DNA of 36,426 nucleotides from an uncultured bacterium (GTDB lineage Bacteria; Verrucomicrobiota; Kiritimatiellia; CAIKKV01; CAIYGI01), in assembly GCA_903925685.1 (NCBI GenBank), contig CAIYGI010000264.1, positions 1-36,426 of the forward strand, read 5' to 3'. Shown here piece after piece: positions 30,938 to 36,426 of the stretch (position 1 is the stretch's first letter; the number at the start of each line of letters is the position of its first letter). The notes below the pieces were generated by a model. The model ran no database searches and had not been told where the DNA came from. It saw only the letters and a list, made by a program, of their open reading frames with translations. The position numbers and the translations under genes were made by a program.

Positions 30938-31861
30938 ATGACACCTCCTCGAAACGTCTTGATCTTGCGGGGCGGGGCTTTGGGCGATTTCGTGCTGACC
31001 CTGCCGGTGGTGCAAAGCCTGCGCCGCGTATGGCCCGAGGCGCGGCTGCATCTGGCGGCCCGCTCACCCGCGCGCAACCTGGCGGTGCGCGGCGGATTGG
31101 TGGACGAGGCCTACGATATCGAGTCGGCGCGCTGGGCGTGGTTGTTCGCGGCGGAGCCGTCCGAAATCGATGCGCCCAATGCCGATCTCGTGGTGAATAT
31201 TCTGCATGATCCCGATTTGCTTGTAGCGGCCAATCTGGCCCACAGATATGAACGCGCGATGCAACTCGCGATCTCGCCAATAACGCCTGCAACAGCGCGG
31301 TATCACGCGACGGATATTTTCGTCGCACCGTTGAAGGAATTGGGTATCGACGAGCCGGATCGCGTTCCGTGCCTGCCGCTGGCGCCGGAGGATCGCGACG
31401 AGGGCGAACGCCTGGCCAGGACGTGGGGCGGTAAAATCGCGGTGATCCATCCCGGCAGCGGGAGTCCCGCGAAGAACTGGCCGCTGGCGCGTTTTGCCAA
31501 ACTGGCGCGGTTGATCGAGGCCACGGGCGTCAAGGTCTTCTTCCTGCTGGGTGAGGCCGAAGCGGATCTGCGTGAGATGGTCGGCACCGTTTGGCCGCCG
31601 GAACGCGTGCTGACCGATCTCACCCTCGATGAGGTTGCGCGCTGGCTGGCGGCAAGCACCTGTTACGTTGGCAACGATTCCGGGGTGACGCATCTGGCGG
31701 CAGCACTGGGTACGCCGGCGGTGGCGCTATTCGGTCCAACCAATCCGGAAATCTGGGGGCCGCGCGGCGCAGGGCGCGTTGAAATCGTACGCGCGCCGGA
31801 TGGCCGCCTGGTCGCGCTGGAGCAGGAAACGGTCTGGGCCGCCGTGCTGCCGCTGCTGTAA
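30938..31861 (+). CDS. GT9 family glycosyltransferase (heptosyltransferase-like)
   Basis: A 307-residue GT9 protein. It has VLILRGGALGDFVLTLPVVQSLRR at the N-terminus, VIHPGSGSPAKNWPLARFAKL (nucleotide-sugar binding) near 170-190, and CYVGNDSGVTHLAAALGTPAVALFGPTNP near 245-273, the standard heptosyltransferase signatures. It probably adds a heptose or related sugar to LPS core. It is shorter than typical WaaF/WaaC (about 320-350). It is a single gene on the + strand, convergent with the MurC-like gene, 16 bases apart. There is no clear Shine-Dalgarno site. Confidence 0.9.
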   Translation: MTPPRNVLILRGGALGDFVLTLPVVQSLRRVWPEARLHLAARSPARNLAVRGGLVDEAYDIESARWAWLFAAEPSEIDAPNADLVVNILHDPDLLVAANLAHRYERAMQLAISPITPATARYHATDIFVAPLKELGIDEPDRVPCLPLAPEDRDEGERLARTWGGKIAVIHPGSGSPAKNWPLARFAKLARLIEATGVKVFFLLGEAEADLREMVGTVWPPERVLTDLTLDEVARWLAASTCYVGNDSGVTHLAAALGTPAVALFGPTNPEIWGPRGAGRVEIVRAPDGRLVALEQETVWAAVLPLL

Positions 31862-31876
31862 TAACGACCTGATGGT

Positions 31877-33208
31877 TTAAGAGCCGCCCAACGCGGCGAC
31901 TAGTCTGCGCGCAAAACGCGGCAATTCCGGGTCGCGCGCGCCCATGCCGAGCACCACATCGCCGGGCTGTGCCTCCGCCATCAGCCGCGTTTGCAGTGCC
32001 GGATAGTCCGCCACCGCCTCCGCCGCCAAGCCGTGCGCAGACAGCGCCGCAGCCAATTCGTGGCCCTCGCGCACGCGATGCGCCGTCCCACCGGCGTAGT
32101 AAACGGGCAGCACGAAGATCTTGTCATTAGTCCGGCAGACCTCGCGCCAGATGGCGACAAGATCGTCGAACATCAGCGCCAGCGGTCCAAACCCATGCGG
32201 GCGCCAGAAACCCAGCACCCGCCTGTGGCCAGCCGCAACCGCCTGCCAGGCCGCCGCAATCTTGGCGGGATTATGGGCATATTCGTCCACCACCCTGATG
32301 CCACGCACCACACCGACGCACTCCAGGCGCCGGTGAATGCCCTGAAAGCGCGCCAAGGCGGCGGCGCTGGTTGTCAGCGGCACACCCACACATTCGCACA
32401 GCCGCGCCGCCTGCAGCGCGTTCCCGGCATTGTGCCGGCCAGGCATCGGCACACTGAAGGCGACGCCCTCAACGCAAAACTTCACCCCGTCGGCGGCCAG
32501 TTCCGGCTCGAAGGCCCCCGCTCCGCCCCACCCCAGGCCTTCGACAATCCCGCGGCGCACGCGCTCCCGGAATTCATCGAAAAGCGCCCGGCTGGCCGCC
32601 AGGTCAAAGTGGTCGGCGGAGATATTGGTGATCAGCGCCCACTCCGGGGTATAGCGTAAAAAAGAGCGGTCGCTTTCGTCGGCTTCGATGACCCAGAGGT
32701 CCGAGCGGCCGAGCCGCACACTGCCGATGCGCCGCGCGTCCATCCAATTGAGCATGATCCCGCCATTTACCACCGTCGGATCGAGTCCCGCCTGCTCCAG
32801 GATCCAGCCGACCATGCCCGTAACCGTGGTCTTGCCGGATGTGCCCGCCACCGCCAGGCAGCGTTTGCCTTGCAGCAAACCGGCCAGCATTTCGGAGCGG
32901 TGTCTGATCGGAACCCCGAGGCGATCGGCGGCCTGACGGTCGGGATTGCCGGATTCGATCGCGGTGCTGACCACCACCGCCTGCGTGGCGCCGGTGATGC
33001 CGGAACCGTTCTGTGGCAGCAGCCGCACGCCGGCCAGTTCAAGCTTGCGCAGCACGTCCAGATCCTGCCCCTCGTCGGCATAGCGATCCGACCCCGTGAC
33101 CGTCCAGCCGTTCCCCGCCAGCGCCTGCGCCAGCGCGTTCATTCCGACGCCGGCCACGCCGACAAGATGAGCGTGAGGGAGGGGTTCGGTGTTCGGAAAA
33201 TCAGCCAT
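31877..33208 (-). CDS. Mur ligase family protein (MurC/Mpl-type)
   Basis: A 443-residue Mur ligase. The N-terminal Rossmann domain starts HLVGVAGVGMNALAQALAG and continues GSDRYADEGQDLDVL. The ATP loop is VAGTSGKTTVTGMVGWIL (120-137), then LWVIEADESDRSFLRYTP (about 171-188) and ALITNISADHFDL. The C-terminal domain has RRLECVGVVRGIRVVDEYAHNPAKIAAAW and GFWRPHGFGPL. The EADESD motif and overall shape fit UDP-N-acetylmuramate:L-alanine ligase (MurC) or the muropeptide ligase Mpl. GFWRPHGFGPL differs from the usual FQPHRYTR of MurC. It is isolated from other cell-wall genes. A partial second copy lies 600 bp upstream. Confidence 0.82.
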   Translation of the reverse strand: MADFPNTEPLPHAHLVGVAGVGMNALAQALAGNGWTVTGSDRYADEGQDLDVLRKLELAGVRLLPQNGSGITGATQAVVVSTAIESGNPDRQAADRLGVPIRHRSEMLAGLLQGKRCLAVAGTSGKTTVTGMVGWILEQAGLDPTVVNGGIMLNWMDARRIGSVRLGRSDLWVIEADESDRSFLRYTPEWALITNISADHFDLAASRALFDEFRERVRRGIVEGLGWGGAGAFEPELAADGVKFCVEGVAFSVPMPGRHNAGNALQAARLCECVGVPLTTSAAALARFQGIHRRLECVGVVRGIRVVDEYAHNPAKIAAAWQAVAAGHRRVLGFWRPHGFGPLALMFDDLVAIWREVCRTNDKIFVLPVYYAGGTAHRVREGHELAAALSAHGLAAEAVADYPALQTRLMAEAQPGDVVLGMGARDPELPRFARRLVAALGGS

Positions 33209-33272
33209 GTGCGATGCACCTTACCGCCCACGCAACAGCTTGAACGCCACACTGTATGTCGGCTCGTGTCAT
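33201..33272 (-). pseudogene. remnant of an MNT nucleotidyltransferase gene (23 codons)
   Basis: The ATG and first ten codons (MTRADIQCGVQ) are almost identical to the intact MNT gene at 34305-34628. The rest is replaced by an unrelated short tail and a TGA that overlaps the MurC-like ATG. The ~70 bases upstream (33244-33314) also match the 5' flank of the intact gene. It is the decayed copy of a tandem duplication. Confidence 0.8.
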
Positions 33273-33443
33273 GCCGACAATCTACCACGAAGGCTGCGAA
33301 ACGCAACGCGTTTCCCCCTATTATCTGCGGCAGTTGAAGTGCGAATGAAGATGATTGACCAGTAGAGTAGAGACAGGCACTGCCACCTGCCGCAGGCAAG
33401 CGGCTTCCACGACGGATATTTAGCCGATAGTTGCATTACGGAC

Positions 33444-33492
33444 AATTAGGAGTATACTCCCAATTTACGGAACAAACATAGGAGTACACTCC
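33444..33492. promoter_or_regulatory. two GGAGTAYACTCC palindromes, 32 bp apart
   Basis: GGAGTATACTCC (33449-33460) is a perfect 12-base palindrome, extended on both sides by AATT after one mismatch. GGAGTACACTCC (33481-33492) is a near-perfect second copy. Centre-to-centre spacing is 32 bases, about three helical turns, as expected for two operator half-sites bound by the same dimeric regulator. They lie directly before a broken ATPase gene tail. Confidence 0.6.
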
Positions 33493-33706
33493 ACTGACTT
33501 CCGCGCAGAATGCCGGACACAGCGTCTCGTACAGCGAGCAGGGCGGCGACTTTGGGATAGGCGATACGGTGTTCGAAGTCGGCGGACGTGGCAAGGGTTC
33601 AAGGCAACTTCCGAAGGTCAACCGGCGGGCCTTCATCGTCAAAGACGGCATTTTAGCCGGAAACAAGACGATCATTCCGCTTTACGTCATGGGCTTTCTG
33701 TATTGA
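33482..33706 (+). pseudogene. 3' fragment of an AAA (DUF4143-type) ATPase gene
   Basis: The + strand frame open from 33482 (after a TAG at 33479) reads GHSVSYSEQGGDFGIGDTVF, then EVGGRGKG, AFIVKDGILAG and ends IIPLYVMGFLY before TGA. This is the C-terminal end of AAA_14/DUF4143 ATPases, which close with a FEVGGKNKG-like segment and a short hydrophobic tail. About 65 residues remain of a normal 380-450, and there is no start codon in the frame. The fragment follows the two palindromes directly, so a deletion probably removed most of the gene. Confidence 0.75.
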
Positions 33707-33810
33707 CGGTGGAATTGACGTGGACGCAGGGAAGTTGTTGACCGTGGGTGAAAGGGTTGCGTTTACAGGGAGGTGGGCAGGACGTTGAAGTGCAGGGGGA
33801 ATGGGGTGAA

Positions 33811-34292
33811 CCGCACGCTGCCGACGCGTCGCTCGTCCATCCAATTGAGTATGCTCCCGCCGTTTACGACCGTCGGATCGAGTCCGGCCTGCTCCAGGAT
33901 CCAGCCGACCATGCCGGTAACCGTGGTTTTGCCGGAGGTACCCGCCACCGCCTGGCAGCGTTTACCCTGCAACAGGCCGGCGAGCATTTCGGAGCGGTGC
34001 CTGATCGGAACTCCGAGTCTCTCGGCGGCCTGCCGGGCGGGATTGTCGGATTCGATCGCGGTGCTGACCACCACCGCCTGCGTGGCGCCGGTAACGCCGG
34101 AACCGTTCTGTGGCACCAGCCGTACGCCGGCCAGTTCGAGCTTGCGCAGCACATCAAGATCCTGCCCCTCGTCGGCATAGCGATCCGACCCCGTGACCGG
34201 CCAGCCGTTCCCCGCCAGCGCCTGCGCCAGTGCGTTCATTCCGAACGCCGGCCACGCCGACAAGATGAGCATGAGGGAGGTGTTCGGTGTTC
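33811..34292 (-). pseudogene. truncated second copy of the MurC-like gene
   Basis: This stretch matches 32714-33200 almost base for base. The copy has lost the ATG and first codons, carries one extra base near the N-terminus (CCGAACGCC here, CCGACGCC in the intact copy) and ends after the codon for Arg165 of the intact protein, just after the P-loop GTSGKTT and GSVR. It then runs into unrelated sequence. It cannot make a ligase; any product from the internal ATG at about 34240 would be an isolated N-terminal domain. Confidence 0.9.
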
Positions 34293-34304
34293 GGCAAACT
34301 GGAT

Positions 34305-34628
34305 TCAACCTGCATAAACCTCTCGTCCATGATTCAGGATTTCGCCGTAGACCATCCCAGGTTTGTGGCGATGTTTTCGCAGGATTGACGGGGTGACCAC
34401 CACAAAGTCGCACGGCATCAGTCTGCCACGGACGCCCACGTTCAGGTGATCGGTGACCTGTCGGATGTCCCGTCCATCCGGCACGACGGCCAGGAAGTCG
34501 AGGTCGCTGTCAGGTCCGACACGCCCTTCGACGGCAGAACCAAAGAGAATAACGCGTTGCGGACGCGCCAAACTCACTACCTGCTTAACAACCTGTTGGA
34601 CGCCACGCTGTATGTCGGCTCGTGTCAT
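34305..34628 (-). CDS. MNT-domain nucleotidyltransferase
   Basis: A 107-residue minimal nucleotidyltransferase with VILFGSAVEGRVGPDSDLDFLAVV: GS, nine residues, then DLD, the metal-binding pair. The third acid is probably the Asp in MPCDFVVV. MntA-type proteins AMPylate and silence HEPN toxins in HEPN-MNT systems. No HEPN gene is adjacent, so it is an orphan here. A decayed copy of its 5' end precedes the MurC-like gene. The ATG at 34628 is supported by conservation of the upstream sequence in both copies. Confidence 0.85.
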   Translation of the reverse strand: MTRADIQRGVQQVVKQVVSLARPQRVILFGSAVEGRVGPDSDLDFLAVVPDGRDIRQVTDHLNVGVRGRLMPCDFVVVTPSILRKHRHKPGMVYGEILNHGREVYAG

Positions 34629-34678
34629 GCCGACAATCTACCACGAAGGCTGCAAAACGCAACGCGTTTCACGCATAT

Positions 34679-34699
34679 GAACTGTGAACTGTGAAAGGC
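34679..34699. repeat. period-7 repeat, GAACTGT type
   Basis: GAACTGT twice followed by GAAAGGC, upstream of the MNT gene and absent from the matching place in the other copy of the duplication. Short, but it fits the period of the other arrays. Confidence 0.5.
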
Positions 34700-35056
34700 A
34701 TCGCTGTACCGCGTGGTAGTCCGTGGCTCGCGCTACTGGCGCGGCGACCGCCACGGGCGGGACCGTGAGTGGCGTTGCGATGCAGAGGTGTTGGGTGGAC
34801 GATGGCGCGCCTTACAGGGGTTGGCGAAACGACGGGCGTGCGGGTTGGGGCGGTTGGGTGGAGAATGGAGGATGAGGCGGTCTCGGCAAGACCGCCATAC
34901 CGGTGGGCGGTGGTAACGTTTTGCGACGTTCGTCAGATTCCGCTGTCAGATTTCGCTTGTGTGTTGCTAACGAAGCGCACATTATCGCGCCGGTTGTAGT
35001 ATTTAAGCCTTTGTTCCATCGCGTTTTGAAAAGGTTCTGCTGAATGGAATCCCAGA
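34700..35056. other. non-coding region upstream of the ECF sigma gene
   Basis: No gene is supported. GC-rich and G-rich on the + strand to about 34910, then AT-richer to the sigma gene. It contains one 8-base hairpin (34876-34896). The last ~100 bases must hold the sigma-gene promoter, but no clear -10/-35 pair stands out. Confidence 0.5.
34876..34896. repeat. 8-bp inverted repeat (hairpin)
   Basis: GGCGGTCT-CGGCA-AGACCGCC pairs perfectly. No T run follows, so it is not an intrinsic terminator; it could be a dispersed palindromic repeat. Confidence 0.6.
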
Positions 35057-35719
35057 ATGCCTATAGTTGACCGACAAACCCCAAAATGCCTACAGAAGCA
35101 ACGGGAATGGGCACCTACACGGAGTAGTCTTCTCGAACGGCTTCGGGTCTGGAACGATCATGAGACATGGCGCCTGTTCTTTGAGACATACTGGAAACTC
35201 ATCTATGGCGTAGCTCGACAGGCTGGCCTCTCAGACGCAGAGGCCCAGGATGCCGTGCAAGAGACCGTCATCACCGTTTCAAAGAAGATCGAGCAATTCC
35301 GGTATGACCGCAAAAAGGGAACCTTCAAGGCTTGGCTCCTGAATATCGCACGCTGGAGAATTGCCGATCAATTCAGAAAACGTCAACCAGCGGAAATGAC
35401 CGCGCGAACGACGGTTGATCGGGAAGACCGGCGCACTTCGACAATTGACAAGATTCCCGATCAATCTACGGACGCCTTACAAAGCATTTGGGACGAGGAG
35501 TGGCGAAAGAATCTGATGGACACGGCCATCTCGCGAGTGAAGAGACAAGTAGACCCCAAACAGTTTCAGGTATTTGACTGCTACGTCCTTCAGGGATGGT
35601 CCCCTCGCCAGGTGGCGCGGGAGTTGAAGGTGACCCAAGGGGGAGTCTACTTGGCAAAGCATCGCATCGGCGCATTGATCAGACGCGAGATTCGCCGTCT
35701 GGAAAAAGAACCATTGTGA
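35057..35719 (+). CDS. ECF-type RNA polymerase sigma factor
   Basis: A 220-residue sigma-70 family protein. Region 2 spans about residues 35-110, with LSDAEAQDAVQETVITVSKK and FKAWLLNIARWRIADQFRKR (the -10 recognising helix). Region 4 is near the C-terminus, FDCYVLQGWSPRQVARELKVT followed by YLAKHRIGALIRREI, a helix-turn-helix for -35 contact. There is no region 1 or 3. A Ser/Thr kinase gene follows 68 bases later on the same strand. ECF factors paired with kinases are frequent in PVC bacteria, where phosphorylation is thought to control the sigma factor. The first ~20 residues are basic and may not be translated. Confidence 0.88.
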   Translation: MPIVDRQTPKCLQKQREWAPTRSSLLERLRVWNDHETWRLFFETYWKLIYGVARQAGLSDAEAQDAVQETVITVSKKIEQFRYDRKKGTFKAWLLNIARWRIADQFRKRQPAEMTARTTVDREDRRTSTIDKIPDQSTDALQSIWDEEWRKNLMDTAISRVKRQVDPKQFQVFDCYVLQGWSPRQVARELKVTQGGVYLAKHRIGALIRREIRRLEKEPL

Positions 35720-35787
35720 AGGCGGGGCTTATGCAGAAACAAGAAACCGTTCCTGGTGAAGAGTTGTCACCTTGAAGGATACGAACA

Positions 35788-36286
35788 GTGACCGGAACAA
35801 CAAACTTGACTGCCGCCAGAAAGGATTTTGAGATACCAGACCACGAATTGATTCGGCAGATCGGTCGTGGCAGTTACGGCGATATTTGGCTGGCCAGAAG
35901 CCTCACGGGTACATACCGCGCCATCAAGGTGATTTTTCGGGAACGATTCGAGACTGATCACGCCTTCGCCCGCGAGTTCAAAGGCATTGAACAATTTGAA
36001 CCCATTTCCCGATCCCATCCCAACCTTGTTCAAGTTCTCCATGTCGGCCGCGATCAGAAATCTCGATATTATTTCTGTATCATGGAACTCGCAGACGACC
36101 TCAAACATGATGGTCCGCTTGCACCCTTTACCTACGAGGCCAAGACGCTATCAGCGGTTGCAGAGGCACGAAACATAGTGCCCGTTGCCGATTGCTGCGA
36201 CATCGGCTACAGACTGGCCTCTGCATTGGCATTCTTACACGCGAAAGGCCTTGTTCACCGCGATATCAAACCGTCAAATATTCTTA
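35788..36286 (+). pseudogene. Ser/Thr protein kinase gene cut by an IS element
   Basis: The GTG start has GAAGGA eight bases upstream. The frame encodes the kinase N-lobe, IGRGSYGDIWLAR (glycine loop, 25-37) and RAIKVIF (Lys47), then HLDIKP-like LVHRDIKPSNIL (HRD at 157-159). Directly after SNIL the sequence changes to the end of an insertion element and a stop follows at 36324. The DFG motif, activation loop and C-lobe are missing, as are any sensor domains. The fragment lacks the parts needed for catalysis. It follows the sigma factor gene, so the insertion probably disabled that regulatory pair. Confidence 0.82.
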
Positions 36287-36426
36287 GGGGGTATCCACTT
36301 GACGCAAACGACCACAAGGTGTAGTGTCCGTGGGCATGGACGACCGCATAGGACCCAAGGCCGGAATCGACTATCCGCGCACGTACCAGGAGTTTGTGGA
36401 ATGGTTTGGGGATGACGCGGCATGCC
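36287..36426 (+). mobile_element. left end of an IS1595-like insertion sequence (partial)
   Basis: The kinase sequence ends abruptly near GGGGGTATCCACTTGACG, which probably begins the left inverted repeat. A transposase frame starts about 50 bases in. The right end and target duplication are outside the window. Confidence 0.6.
36336..36426 (+). CDS. IS1595-family transposase, N-terminal part
   Basis: The frame starts MDDRIGPKAGIDYPRTYQEF and continues VEWFGDDAAC to the end of the window. YPRTYQEFVEWFGDDAAC is like the start of IS1595-family transposases, in which a short helical region (…F…DEEAC) precedes a zinc-ribbon (CPKC) domain. The zinc ribbon and DDE/ISXO2 domain are beyond the edge. 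GTG codons at 36324 and 36330 are alternative starts in the same frame. Only about 30 residues are visible. Confidence 0.6.
   Translation, partial: MDDRIGPKAGIDYPRTYQEFVEWFGDDAAC

Noticed and set aside
33436-33675. Minus-strand ORF of 79 codons
   Set aside because: It is the complement of the DUF4143-type fragment, which is the frame with recognisable protein sequence.
34305-34628. HEPN-MNT toxin-antitoxin system
   Set aside because: The MNT gene is there, but no HEPN gene lies on either side.

Overview
The window is about 36 kb of GC-rich bacterial chromosome. Genes for lipid A and LPS core assembly (LpxK, WaaF, several GT4 and GT9 glycosyltransferases) point to a Gram-negative cell with an outer membrane. 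The ECF sigma factor followed by a Ser/Thr kinase, the DUF362 protein and the many short period-7 repeats suggest a PVC-superphylum bacterium, perhaps Verrucomicrobiota, Kiritimatiellota or Lentisphaerota. That placement is an inference; no rRNA or ribosomal protein gene is present.

Layout. (1) 1-1131 (+): three small genes that look like a phage tail-end or lysis segment (lipoprotein, one-TM protein, DUF1353 protein). They stop near the 3' end of tRNA-Arg(TCT), encoded on the minus strand at 1408-1484. (2) 1562-10425 (-): a housekeeping block read from right to left: mgtA, a PTS IIA-like protein, lpxK, waaF, pdxB, nfo and a helicase-associated-domain protein. mgtA has a credible promoter and a 29-codon leader ORF. 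An exact run of 18 heptamers separates waaF from pdxB and supplies the last codons of waaF. (3) 10415-24710 (-): one GT4 gene followed upstream by a dense defence-type island with many overlapping genes. In transcription order it holds a PLD/SNF2 helicase, a FitA/VapB-like antitoxin, a PIN toxin, a large Eco57I-type N6-adenine methylase, a 36-aa microprotein, a DUF6978-like and a DUF1828-like protein, a second copy of the microprotein (39 aa), an OLD-like ATPase/TOPRIM protein, a DUF6930-like protein and a DprA-like protein. (4) 24828-27133 (-): two overlapping GT4 glycosyltransferases, one carrying an in-frame heptad-repeat insertion. (5) 27198-28992: a VapBC pair (-) with a perfect inverted-repeat operator, then a divergent 61-aa protein plus nucleotidyltransferase-fold pair (+). 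(6) 28989-31861: a DUF362 protein (-), about 540 bp of non-coding DNA with hairpins and short repeats, and a GT9 heptosyltransferase (+). (7) 31877-34628: a MurC/Mpl-type ligase and a tandem duplication of its 5' part together with an MNT nucleotidyltransferase gene. One copy keeps the ligase and has lost most of the MNT gene; the other keeps the MNT gene and has a broken ligase. The tail of a DUF4143-type ATPase lies between them behind two palindromes. (8) 35057-36426 (+): ECF sigma factor and Ser/Thr kinase, the kinase cut by the left end of an IS1595-like element that runs off the window.

How the genes fit together. The housekeeping genes serve the envelope (lipid A 4'-phosphate, heptose, other sugars, peptidoglycan precursor), Mg2+ uptake, vitamin B6 synthesis and base-excision repair. 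The island between the glycosyltransferase genes probably protects against foreign DNA: the helicase and methylase form a restriction-like core with a toxin-antitoxin pair built into the transcript. The most unusual signals are the duplicated microprotein, the embedded toxin-antitoxin pair, the mgtA leader ORF, the reciprocal decay of the murC/MNT duplication, and a set of unrelated heptamer repeats that enter coding sequences.
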